A stretch of DNA of 19,487 nt from Planctomycetota bacterium (lineage in GTDB: Bacteria > Planctomycetota > UBA1135 > UBA2386): assembly GCA_020638735.1 (NCBI GenBank), contig JACKHZ010000019.1, positions 1-19,487 of the forward strand. The letters are read 5' to 3'. Shown piece after piece: positions 1-6,892 of this stretch. The position numbers and the translations under genes were made by a program. Each line of letters starts with the position of its first letter. The stretch's first letter is position 1. The notes beneath the pieces are model-generated. The model made no database searches, was not told the origin of the DNA, and worked only from the letters and a program-made list of their open reading frames with translations.

Positions 1-469
1 AGCCGAACAGCTCCATCGTCTCGGCGTAGAGCTTCTCCATGCGGTATGCGGTCAGGTGCAGCCGCAGCCACGGATCGAGTCGTCGGGTCTTCGGGTTGAT
101 GCCCGGCAGCACCTTCTGCATCTCCGTGAGCTCCTCACGGATCTTGTTCTTGGTCTTGAGTTCGGTCGGCACCTGCCACTGCGGGAGGCTCTGGCCGATT
201 CGGAAGTGCTTGGTCTCGACCCAGAGGATCTTCTCGAACTCGAGCAGCTTGTCGATGTCGGCGGTCGTCGCCTTGTTCGCGTGCAGGTTGCCGAACGGCA
301 TCGGCCCGTAGGTCACGTAGCCAGCGGCGGCGATGCGCTTCGGCTCGTTGTCCGTGTACGGGTCGATCTGCCACTTCTGCAGCTTCGGCTTGTCCTGCGC
401 CGACAACGCGGCGGCGAGCGCCGATGCGCACAGCGCGCCGGTCAGCAGACGGGAGAGGAGCTTCGTCAT
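1..469 (-). CDS. Secreted protein of unknown function (3' end cut by window edge)
   Basis: The frame is open from an ATG at 469 to the window edge, giving 156 codons without a stop, so the C-terminus is missing. The N-terminus is a clear Sec signal peptide: a short basic start (MTKLLSR), a hydrophobic stretch, then a cleavage site of the form ALSA|QDK. The mature part is hydrophilic and rich in Lys, Glu and Trp. It contains a segment reading FEKILWVETKHFRIGQSL and no catalytic motif that I know. I do not recognise the family; secreted planctomycete proteins of unknown function often look like this. It lies 43 bp downstream of the HEAT-like gene on the same strand and is probably its last or next co-transcribed partner. 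No strong Shine-Dalgarno sequence precedes the ATG. The start is chosen because the signal peptide begins exactly there. Confidence 0.75.
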   Translation of the reverse strand, partial: MTKLLSRLLTGALCASALAAALSAQDKPKLQKWQIDPYTDNEPKRIAAAGYVTYGPMPFGNLHANKATTADIDKLLEFEKILWVETKHFRIGQSLPQWQVPTELKTKNKIREELTEMQKVLPGINPKTRRLDPWLRLHLTAYRMEKLYAETMELFG

Positions 470-512
470 CGCGATTCCGAGGGGTCGTTCGGGTTGCGCC
501 GAGGGGCGGGTC

Positions 513-1385
513 TCAGAGCTTGGCCTTCCACTGCTTGGCCATCTCGATGACCTGGAAGCTCGACAGCTTCTCGAGCGGCGCCTCGCCGTGCAGCACGCGC
601 GCGCAGTTGACTGCCTCGCGCTTGACGGTGAAGTCGGCGGAGTCGAGGTAGGCGCCGAGCATCACCTTCTGGTCCTTGATCATCAGGTAGCGCAGCATGC
701 GCAGCCCGGCCATCTGCTCGACCGGCTTGGCCTGGCCGATCTTCTCGAACACCCACATCGAGACCTCGGGGCCGCGCGCCGCCGGCAGCGTCGCGGCGAT
801 GTCCTCGCCGACCTCGGCCCAGCGCTCGCGCGCGGCGACCAGCACCGCGTCGATGCCCTCCTGCTTCTTCTGCGCGACCAGGCCGAGCGCGCCGTAGAAG
901 GCGATCGTCTCGTCCTTGTCCTTGGCGGCCTTCTCCAGCACCGGCACCACCAGCGGGTCGGCGAAGCGGCTGAGGCGGCGCGTCAGGTAGCGGCGCCACT
1001 CGACGCTGTGGCGCTCGTTCTCGCGCACCAGCAGCGCGGTGTGCGTCTGATCGGTGATCTCGTCGAGCACGGCGAAGATCTGCGCGTTGACGTTGTCGGC
1101 GCGGTCGGTCACCAGCGGGATCAGCACCGGTGCGGCGCCGGCGCCGATCTTGACCAGGTCCTTGTGCGCCTGCTTCTGCACGCTCTCCTGCGGCTTGCGG
1201 AACTGCGTCGCCAGCGCGCGCACGCGGTCCTTGGCCGTGTCCTTGAGGTCCGGCCACTCGGCGACCTTGGCCGGTTCCTGCTCGCCCTTCGGCGGCTTGT
1301 CGCCGTCGTGCTGGGCGGGCAGCGCCGCGGCGGCGACGGCGAAGAAGGCGCGGGCGGCGAGCTGGGTCAGGTGCTTGTTGGTCAC
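513..1385 (-). CDS. Secreted HEAT-repeat-like protein
   Basis: This 290-residue protein starts at a GTG (1385) whose last two bases form the stop codon of the upstream gene (GTGA overlap), which strongly favours this start over longer in-frame options. Residues 1-24 form a signal peptide ending ALPA, followed by Gln. After a charged linker come repeated pairs of amphipathic helices, for example around VQKQAHKDLVKIGAGAAPVL and PLVVPVLEKAAKDKDETIAF. The spacing resembles HEAT/armadillo repeats, which usually act as protein-binding scaffolds. No enzymatic motif is visible. It is encoded between a parvulin-like lipoprotein and another secreted protein, so a role in the envelope is likely. The repeat assignment rests on helix pattern only, and the partner is unknown. 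Confidence 0.75.
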   Translation of the reverse strand: MTNKHLTQLAARAFFAVAAAALPAQHDGDKPPKGEQEPAKVAEWPDLKDTAKDRVRALATQFRKPQESVQKQAHKDLVKIGAGAAPVLIPLVTDRADNVNAQIFAVLDEITDQTHTALLVRENERHSVEWRRYLTRRLSRFADPLVVPVLEKAAKDKDETIAFYGALGLVAQKKQEGIDAVLVAARERWAEVGEDIAATLPAARGPEVSMWVFEKIGQAKPVEQMAGLRMLRYLMIKDQKVMLGAYLDSADFTVKREAVNCARVLHGEAPLEKLSSFQVIEMAKQWKAKL

Positions 1386-2092
1386 TGTTGTCTCGGGGGG
1401 CGGATCCAGGCGGGCAGGCTGTCGCGGTAGTCGGGGTGCACGAAGGTCAGCTTGTCGGCGAGCTGCTGCTGCTGCTCGGCGAGCCACGCCTTCCACTCGG
1501 GGCCGAGGTGGGTGACGAAGCCGACCTGCAGCGCGTCGGCGCGATCGCCGATCGCCAGCGCTTCCTGCTTCAGGTCGAACGCGCCGACCACGAACCAGCC
1601 CTGCGGCACCTCGATCGGCTGGCTGGCGGCGCCGACGTTGGCCGGGTCGAACAGGAACATCGCCACCGGCAGCTGCGCCGCGGTGCGCGTCAGCCGGTCG
1701 CGGTAGACCCGTTCGCCCATCTGCGCCGTCTGCTTCTCGAGTTCGATCACGTTGTCGGCGACGCTGCAGAGGCCCTGCGCCTGCTCGAGCAGCTGCTTGC
1801 GTTGCTCGGGGAAGGCGCGCTGCGCGAGCCGCAGCGGCAGCAGGTGCTCGTTGATCGCGTACATCGTCATCGTCTTCTCGCCGGCGTCGGGCCGGAACGA
1901 GCGCAGGAACTCGACGTACGGCTTCACCTGGTCGAAGGTCAGCGCGATGCCGTCGAGCTCGAGGATGCGCGTCTCGGCGGCGGGCGCGGGCCTGGCGCAG
2001 CCGTGCAGGGCGAACGCGCCGGCGCCGGACGCGGCGGCCAGCAGCAGCGGCGCGACGATGCGGACCAACGGGTTGTGGCGGGGCGGGTTCAC
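1382..2092 (-). CDS. Parvulin/SurA-like lipoprotein, divergent
   Basis: This is a 236-residue protein starting at a GTG (2092) that overlaps the upstream stop as GTGA. The N-terminus has a hydrophobic stretch followed by FALHGC, an imperfect lipobox with His at -2, so Cys33 may be lipidated; a later TTG start would still keep this signal. The sequence then resembles a SurA N-terminal segment (ILELDGIALTFDQVKPYVEF, and a helix with ENEHLLPLRLAQR-like character). Near the end, EVPQGWFVVGAF resembles the Gly-Trp-Phe strand of a parvulin (PpiC) domain. The same element, as GPDGWFIARV, occurs in the larger parvulin-like protein encoded divergently at 2981-4579. Proline isomerase activity is not assured, because the rest of the parvulin fold is not obvious. 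A chaperone or assembly role in the envelope is inferred. Confidence 0.6.
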   Translation of the reverse strand: MNPPRHNPLVRIVAPLLLAAASGAGAFALHGCARPAPAAETRILELDGIALTFDQVKPYVEFLRSFRPDAGEKTMTMYAINEHLLPLRLAQRAFPEQRKQLLEQAQGLCSVADNVIELEKQTAQMGERVYRDRLTRTAAQLPVAMFLFDPANVGAASQPIEVPQGWFVVGAFDLKQEALAIGDRADALQVGFVTHLGPEWKAWLAEQQQQLADKLTFVHPDYRDSLPAWIRPPRQQ

Positions 2093-2772
2093 GGGGTGTC
2101 GAGGGTGGCGAGGAAGCTGCAGACCGGGCCGGTCAGGTGACGGTAGGTCGTCTGTAGCTGTTCGCCCAGCCGCGGCAACTCCGCCGCGGTCATCGGCCCG
2201 GTGAAGGTGCTGGCGTCCTCGAGCCACAGCGAGCGCGGGTCCTGCGGCCAGGTCTCGATGCGCACCTGGTGGGTCTCGCGGTGCCCTTCGTGCGGCGGGA
2301 ACACGAACCGCACGCCCATCGACTGCAGCGGGCGGTCGAACGTCTGCCACGCGGCGGTGCCGGGGGCGATCAGCCGCTGGCCGAGGAAGTCGCGGCCGTC
2401 GCGGAAGTTGCGCGGCGCGACCAGCGAGCGCACGACGAACTGCTGGGCGATCGAGGCGGCGATGCCGAGGGTCTGGAAGGCGACGGTGGCGACGTGCACC
2501 GCGCGCGCCGCGAAGTCCTCGACGGTGATGCCGCGCAGCTCCTCGCGCAGCACCAGCCGGTCCCAATGGAACGTCGCCGACGACACCTGGCCGGGGGCCT
2601 GCGGCAGGTTCGTCAGGTGGATGCCGTCCTGCGCGACCTGGAAGTTCTGGTAGCCCCGGCCGGGCTGTCGGTAGAGCGTGTTGTGCACCGCCTGCGCCAG
2701 GTCTGCCCGCAGCTGTTGCGGTGGGTACAGCACTTCGGCTGCGAAGGCGATGGTGCGGGGGTCGTAGCTCAT
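2089..2772 (-). CDS. Hypothetical protein, first gene of the minus-strand run
   Basis: This 227-residue protein has no signal peptide or membrane segment and is probably cytoplasmic. It starts at ATG 2772. GC-rich third positions run throughout, supporting coding. The sequence alternates strands and helices (FHWDRLVLREELRGITVEDF, then a long helix around AVHVATVAFQTLGI). A later strand pair around GVRFVFPP and HQVRIETWP looks like the layout of the uncharacterised TIGR04255-type proteins, but I would not assign that family without a profile search. It leads a run in which its stop overlaps the next start (GTGA), so it is translationally coupled to the parvulin-like lipoprotein gene. No Shine-Dalgarno sequence is seen, and a TAGCAT hexamer lies 12 bases before the ATG on the same strand. 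Confidence 0.7.
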   Translation of the reverse strand: MSYDPRTIAFAAEVLYPPQQLRADLAQAVHNTLYRQPGRGYQNFQVAQDGIHLTNLPQAPGQVSSATFHWDRLVLREELRGITVEDFAARAVHVATVAFQTLGIAASIAQQFVVRSLVAPRNFRDGRDFLGQRLIAPGTAAWQTFDRPLQSMGVRFVFPPHEGHRETHQVRIETWPQDPRSLWLEDASTFTGPMTAAELPRLGEQLQTTYRHLTGPVCSFLATLDTP

Positions 2773-2784
2773 CGGGCGGGCGCC

Positions 2785-2790
2785 ATGCTA
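2785..2790 (-). promoter_or_regulatory. Candidate -10 hexamer (TAGCAT) for the minus-strand run
   Basis: Read on the minus strand, GTAGCATGG sits 12 bases before the ATG at 2772. The hexamer TAGCAT also occurs 6 bases before the ABC exporter start at 4692. A transcript starting about 7 bases downstream would have a leader of only a few bases. No convincing -35 element is visible. Confidence 0.3.
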
Positions 2791-2942
2791 CGGGCGGGCT
2801 CCCGCCGGCGCAGCCCCGGCGCCGTCATTGTGGCCGCGGCGCGTGCCGCTGGATTCCGGGAGGAATCGGTGCACCGGCCCGTCTGCGCCGGCCGATGCGG
2901 GGCAATTGCCCGGCTCCGGCTGGCCTGATTGCAGCCGCTGGC

Positions 2943-2948
2943 TACACT
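2943..2948 (+). promoter_or_regulatory. Candidate -10 hexamer (TACACT) for the parvulin-like gene
   Basis: GGCTACACTTCTC precedes the ATG at 2981 by 32 bases, predicting a leader of about 25 bases. The same TACACT hexamer lies just before ruvC. A -35 element at normal spacing is not recognisable. The 2773-2980 divergent interval otherwise holds only GC-rich sequence with no further feature that I can support. Confidence 0.35.
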
Positions 2949-2980
2949 TCTCGCCCCCTACCTCCGACCCGATCCCCAAG

Positions 2981-4579
2981 ATGCAACGCGCACTCGTACT
3001 CACCGCAGCGCTGGCCGCGGTCTCCGGCTTCGCTCTCGCCCAGGAAAACACCGCGGAGCAGATCGCCAAGCTGCAGCGGGACGTCGATCAGCTCGCCGAC
3101 AAGCTGGTCGACGAGCGCAGCAAGCTGCTGATGGACCTGCGGGTCAACGGCAAGCAGCTCGACCCGCAGGAGGTCATGCGCGAGGCCGTCTATCTCACCG
3201 GCGGCAAGCTGGTGGAGGCCAAGGTCGCCAACTTCTTCATCCTCGAGGAGCTGAAGAAGCAGGTCGAGTCGGGGCAGCGCCAGGCGGAGGAGTTCCTCGT
3301 CACCGACGAAGACGTCATCGAGCAGCTCGGGCCGCTCAAGGCCGAGTTCGAGTCGAAGAACCCGGGCATCGACTTCTGGTCGGTCGTGCGCTCGCAGTAC
3401 GGGCTCAGCAAGGAGACGTTCCTCGAGCAGCGCCGTGAGTCGATCCAGTTCGACCGCGTGTTCTTCCCGGGCGCGCCGAAGGACTGGCCCGAGATCACCA
3501 AGGAGGCGATCAAGGCGCAGACGCAGAGCGACCAGGGCCCGCGCTTCCTCGAGCAGCTCGAGAAGGCCACCGAGGGCGTCGACGAGAACGGTCAGCCGAA
3601 GAAGCTGCCCGAGTTCTGGATCAACATGATGCGCCAGTTCGTGACCAAGGGGCTGCGCAACTGGAGCGACATCCGCTACGCGTCGCACGGCCTGCCGCCG
3701 GACGTGGTGCTGCGCGTCAACGACCTCGAATGGTCGACGCAGGAAGCCTTCGAGTTCGTCAAGAAGGGCCTCTACGTGCAGGACCTGGAGCGCGCGATGC
3801 AGGAGGTCGCGGTGCGCGAGGCGCTGCGGCAGGAGCTGGTGGCGAAGGGCGCCTACGTCAGCGACGAGGACTTCGCGGCCCGCTACGACCAGTACCGCGA
3901 GCCCTACGACTCGACGCCGTTCACGGTCGAGATCATCGCCACGCGCTTCAAGGGCTATCCGTGCCTCGAGGCGTTCCGCGCCCGCTGGCGCCTGATCACG
4001 TCGTACGCCGACCTGATCAAGGACGAGATCACCGACGAGAACCTGCAGGCGCACGCCGACGCGCGCTCGGCCTTCTTCGCCGACGGCCAGGTCGACGTCA
4101 GCGTGATCCCGTTCCAGGGCCGCAACAAGCAGACGGGCGCCTGGGAGCCGGAGGGCATGGACCGGGCCAAGGAGCGCTGCCAGGAGGTGTTCGCCCGCCT
4201 GGAGAAGAAGGAGCTGACCTTCGACCAGGCGCTCGAGCAGCACACCGAGTTCTTCGCCAACGACGAGAAGCGCGGCCTGCTCGGCATGCTGCCGCTCAAC
4301 CAGCTGCGCCAGCAGCTGCGCGAGAGCGAGTTCACCCAGCTGCTCGACGGCTTCTCGATCGCCGAGTACCTGTTCTTCGAAGCCGAGGTCGGCAAGACCA
4401 TCGGCCCGATCCAGGGGCCCGACGGCTGGTTCATCGCCCGCGTCAACTCGCGCTCGCCGGCGCGCCGCAGGATCGACGTCAAGGTCGAGCGCGAGCGCGA
4501 GCTGGTGCGCGAGGACTACATCACCTACCGCTTCCTGCAGTGGGCGGGCGAGGTGATCGCGAAGGCCAAGTTCGACTGA
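2981..4579 (+). CDS. Periplasmic SurA/PpiC-like peptidyl-prolyl isomerase
   Basis: This is a 532-residue protein. The start at 2981 is chosen because a signal peptide begins there (MQRALVLTAALAAVSGFALA, cleaved before Gln); an upstream in-frame extension reads as non-coding. Residues about 22-60 are heptad-rich and probably coiled coil. Two SurA-N-like helical segments follow, with alternating Lys/Glu helices and motifs such as VTDEDVIEQL. The C-terminal part from about residue 360 carries a divergent parvulin domain: VDVSVIPFQG as the first strand, NDEKRGLLGMLPLNQL as the conserved loop, and IGPIQGPDGWFIARV as the last strand. Family members help outer-membrane proteins fold in the periplasm. 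Its divergent neighbour at 1382-2092 shares the last strand element. Catalytic efficiency is uncertain because the active-site histidines are not obvious. Confidence 0.8.
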   Translation: MQRALVLTAALAAVSGFALAQENTAEQIAKLQRDVDQLADKLVDERSKLLMDLRVNGKQLDPQEVMREAVYLTGGKLVEAKVANFFILEELKKQVESGQRQAEEFLVTDEDVIEQLGPLKAEFESKNPGIDFWSVVRSQYGLSKETFLEQRRESIQFDRVFFPGAPKDWPEITKEAIKAQTQSDQGPRFLEQLEKATEGVDENGQPKKLPEFWINMMRQFVTKGLRNWSDIRYASHGLPPDVVLRVNDLEWSTQEAFEFVKKGLYVQDLERAMQEVAVREALRQELVAKGAYVSDEDFAARYDQYREPYDSTPFTVEIIATRFKGYPCLEAFRARWRLITSYADLIKDEITDENLQAHADARSAFFADGQVDVSVIPFQGRNKQTGAWEPEGMDRAKERCQEVFARLEKKELTFDQALEQHTEFFANDEKRGLLGMLPLNQLRQQLRESEFTQLLDGFSIAEYLFFEAEVGKTIGPIQGPDGWFIARVNSRSPARRRIDVKVERERELVREDYITYRFLQWAGEVIAKAKFD

Positions 4580-4597
4580 CCGGGATCCAGCGCTGCG

Positions 4598-4615
4598 GCC
4601 GTCCCGCCGGACGGC
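4598..4615 (+). terminator. GC-rich hairpin after the parvulin-like gene
   Basis: GCCGTCC, a four-base CGCC loop and GGACGGC form a perfect 7-bp stem, 18 bases after the stop codon. There is no T-run downstream; a GGCGC repeat follows instead. It may end or attenuate transcription before the exporter gene, or protect the 3' end of the mRNA. Confidence 0.45.
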
Positions 4616-4632
4616 GCGGCGCGGCGCGGCGC
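4613..4632. repeat. Tandem pentanucleotide repeat (GGCGC)x4
   Basis: Four exact copies of GGCGC run from the 3' arm of the hairpin into the spacer before the exporter. The unit length is not a multiple of three, but the tract is intergenic, so copy-number change would alter promoter spacing rather than reading frame. Confidence 0.7.
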
Positions 4633-4679
4633 TTGTTGCCATCGCACGCTTACGGAGTGGTCCGACGTGCCGTCGTGCT

Positions 4680-4685
4680 TAGCAT
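4680..4685 (+). promoter_or_regulatory. Candidate -10 hexamer (TAGCAT) abutting the exporter start
   Basis: GCTTAGCATGACGGTGTG places TAGCAT only 6 bases before the GTG at 4692. If used as a -10, transcription would begin at or next to the start codon, giving a leaderless mRNA. No Shine-Dalgarno sequence is present, which is consistent with this. No clear -35 was found. Confidence 0.35.
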
Positions 4686-4691
4686 GACGGT

Positions 4692-6575
4692 GTGACCGAG
4701 ACCCCCGAGACCCCCGAGCCGCCGAGCGACGTGCAGGCGCTGTTGCGCCGCATCTGGGCCGCGATCGTCAAGTACCGCCGCATGGTCGCGGCGATGGTGG
4801 TGTTCGGCGTGCTGGAGGCGCTGTTCACCAAGGCGCCGTTCATCGTCATCAAGCCGCTGATGGCGGAGATGGCCAAGGCCAAGGTCGCCGGCGCCGGCGG
4901 CACCACGACGCCGGCCGAGAACGACTTCAACGCGCGCTTCGGCGAGTTCGCGGCCGGCCTCTGCCGCTGGCTCGGGCTGTCGATCGAGCACTCCGGCATG
5001 CAGGTGGTCGTCGCCTGCGCGGCGGTGACGATCGTCTGCGGCCTGCTCGGCTCGGTGACGATCTACCTGGTCGCGACGATCACGCGCTTCTTCGCCTACG
5101 GCATCGTCGCCGACCTGCGCTGCGAGCTGGCGCGGCACTTCCTGAGCTTGCCGCTGCGGTTCTTCGGCCAGCAGCGCATGGGCGAGATGATCAGCCGCGT
5201 CACCAACAACACGCAGGTGATGCAGCGCTCGTTCGAGATGGCGACCGACAACGTCATCCTCGACCCGCTGATGATCCTCGGCAACATCGCGATCCTGATC
5301 TGGTTCGTGCCGGCGGCGACCATCGTGCTGCTGATCATGGTGCCGCTGATCGCGCTGCCGATGTACCGCCAGGGCCGCAAGGTGCAGAAGCGCAGCTCGA
5401 AGAGCCTGCAGGCGATGGGCGAGACGACCGAGTCGCTCAACCAGATCCTGACCGGCATCCGCACCGTCAAGGCGTTCCAGCTCGAGGACGCGCGCATGCG
5501 CGACTTCGAGCGCACCACCGAGACGTTCCTCGAGCGCACGAGCCGCGTGCTGCGGGCCAAGGGCCTGTCCGTGGCGCAGTCGTTCGTCGGCTACCAGATC
5601 GGCTCGGCGGTGCTGCTGATCGTGCTCGGCTACGTCGTGTTCCAGGGCGACGGCATCGACATCGACGACATCGGCGTCATCATCATGCCCCTGGCGACGA
5701 CGTATCAGCACGTCAAGCGGCTGACCCGCACCTACAACGTGCTGCGCGAGTCGGCGGGCGCGCTGGCCGGCATCGAGGCGATCCTGGCGATCGCGCCGGA
5801 TCCCGCCAGCGTCGGCGGCAGGCCGCTGGAGAAGGTGCGCGGCGACGTCGAGCTGCGCGACGTGCAGTTCGGCTACGGCGACGGTCCGGTGCTGCGCGGC
5901 GTGTCGTTGACGGCGAAGGCCGGGCAGACGGTCGCGATCGTCGGGCCGACCGGCAGCGGCAAGTCGACGACGATGGACCTGCTGCTGCGGTTCTACGACC
6001 CCACCGGGGGCGCGATCCTGATCGACGGCGTCGACCTCAAGGAGCTGAGGCTCGTCGACTACCGTCGCTTCACGGCGGTGGTCAGCCAGGACCCGTTCCT
6101 GTTCAACACGACCCTGCGGGAGAACATCGCTTGCGGCAAGCCGGGCGCTTCGCAGCAGGAGATCGAGGCAGCGGCGCGCGCCGCCAACATCCACGACTTC
6201 ATCGCCTCGCTGCCCGCCGGCTACGACACGCAGGCCGGCGAACGCGGCAGCAACCTGTCCGGCGGTCAGATGCAGCGGGTCACGATCGCGCGCGCGATCC
6301 TGCGCGACCCGGCGATCCTGTTCCTCGACGAGGCGACCAGCGCGCTCGACTCGGAGAGCGAGCAGCTGGTGCAGCGCGCGTTCAGCGAGCTGCGCAAGGG
6401 TCGTACGTCGTTCGTCATCGCCCACCGGCTGTCGACGATCTTCGACGCCGACCTGATCGTCGTGCTCGAGGACGGGCTGATCGCCGAGCAGGGCACGCAC
6501 GCCGAATTGATGGCGCTCGAAGGCCTCTACCGGCGCATGGTCGACAAGCAGACTGCGCGCAGTGAATCGGCTTGA
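4692..6575 (+). CDS. MsbA-type ABC exporter (fused membrane and ATPase domains)
   Basis: This is a 627-residue half-transporter of the usual type IV exporter length, starting at GTG 4692. Residues about 25-340 form the six-helix membrane domain, with hydrophobic runs such as MVAAMVVFGVLEAL and AVLLIVLGYVVF. Residues about 375-615 form the ATPase domain. This has a Walker A GPTGSGKST near 418, a Q-loop in VVSQDPFLFNTT, the signature LSGGQ near 521, a Walker B ILFLDEATSALD near 541 and the switch His in VIAHRLST. All key residues are intact, so it should hydrolyse ATP and flip a lipid or drug as a homodimer. MsbA (lipid A-core flippase) is the closest well-known relative, but the substrate cannot be told from motifs. 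An extended acidic, Pro-rich N-terminus precedes the first helix. Confidence 0.9.
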   Translation: MTETPETPEPPSDVQALLRRIWAAIVKYRRMVAAMVVFGVLEALFTKAPFIVIKPLMAEMAKAKVAGAGGTTTPAENDFNARFGEFAAGLCRWLGLSIEHSGMQVVVACAAVTIVCGLLGSVTIYLVATITRFFAYGIVADLRCELARHFLSLPLRFFGQQRMGEMISRVTNNTQVMQRSFEMATDNVILDPLMILGNIAILIWFVPAATIVLLIMVPLIALPMYRQGRKVQKRSSKSLQAMGETTESLNQILTGIRTVKAFQLEDARMRDFERTTETFLERTSRVLRAKGLSVAQSFVGYQIGSAVLLIVLGYVVFQGDGIDIDDIGVIIMPLATTYQHVKRLTRTYNVLRESAGALAGIEAILAIAPDPASVGGRPLEKVRGDVELRDVQFGYGDGPVLRGVSLTAKAGQTVAIVGPTGSGKSTTMDLLLRFYDPTGGAILIDGVDLKELRLVDYRRFTAVVSQDPFLFNTTLRENIACGKPGASQQEIEAAARAANIHDFIASLPAGYDTQAGERGSNLSGGQMQRVTIARAILRDPAILFLDEATSALDSESEQLVQRAFSELRKGRTSFVIAHRLSTIFDADLIVVLEDGLIAEQGTHAELMALEGLYRRMVDKQTARSESA

Positions 6576-6599
6576 CGGCCCGGTGTTCGCAGGCCGTCA
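6573..6599. terminator. Hairpin shared by convergent genes, containing a stop codon
   Basis: TGACGGCC (6573-6580) and GGCCGTCA (6592-6599) form a perfect 8-bp stem with an 11-base loop. The TGA of the exporter is the first three bases of the stem. The minus-strand GDT1 gene ends at 6611, so the element could act for both directions. No T-run is present on either side. Confidence 0.5.
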
Positions 6600-6610
6600 G
6601 CCCTTCTGCG

Positions 6611-6883
6611 TCACGCCTTCCAAAGGGTCCACGCGCCGATCGTGATGAAGCCGCAGCCGGCGATCCAGTGCAGCGTGCGTTCGCTGACGTGGTTGGACAC
6701 CAGCTGGCCAGCGGCGACGCCGATCGCCGTCGACACCACCAGCGCCGAGGCCGCGGCGATGAACACCTGCCAGCGTGAGACCTCGTTGCGGGCGGCGAAC
6801 AGCATCGTCGCCAGCTGGGTCTTGTCGCCGAGCTCGGCGAGGAACACGGTGCTGAAGACCGTCGCGAAAACGCTCCACTGCAT
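6611..6883 (-). CDS. Half-size GDT1/TMEM165 (UPF0016) family membrane protein
   Basis: This 90-residue protein is almost entirely hydrophobic, with about three membrane helices. It contains the family signature AELGDKTQLAT (Glu17, Asp20, Lys21, Thr22), the E-x-G-D-[KR]-[TS] motif that lines the cation path. Full-size members (about 190-200 residues or more) carry two such motifs in antiparallel halves. This one has only the first, so it would need to dimerise, either with itself or with another half-size protein encoded elsewhere. Family members move Mn2+ or Ca2+ out of the cytosol or into organelles. It lies 9 bp after the lipoprotein gene at the end of the ispD-ispF run. No Mn riboswitch (yybP-ykoY type) is visible upstream, because the gene is embedded in an operon. 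The start at ATG 6883 gives a typical N-terminus. Confidence 0.85.
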   Translation of the reverse strand: MQWSVFATVFSTVFLAELGDKTQLATMLFAARNEVSRWQVFIAAASALVVSTAIGVAAGQLVSNHVSERTLHWIAGCGFITIGAWTLWKA

Positions 6884-6892
6884 GCCGCGAGA

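Noticed and set aside
2828..2980. N-terminal extension of the large parvulin-like protein
   Set aside because: The segment before the signal peptide is Pro/Arg/Cys-rich, and the true signal peptide begins at the ATG at 2981.
4650..6500. Long open frame on the minus strand opposite the ABC exporter
   Set aside because: It is an Arg/Ala/His-rich antisense shadow of GC-rich codons; the plus-strand frame has all ABC exporter motifs.
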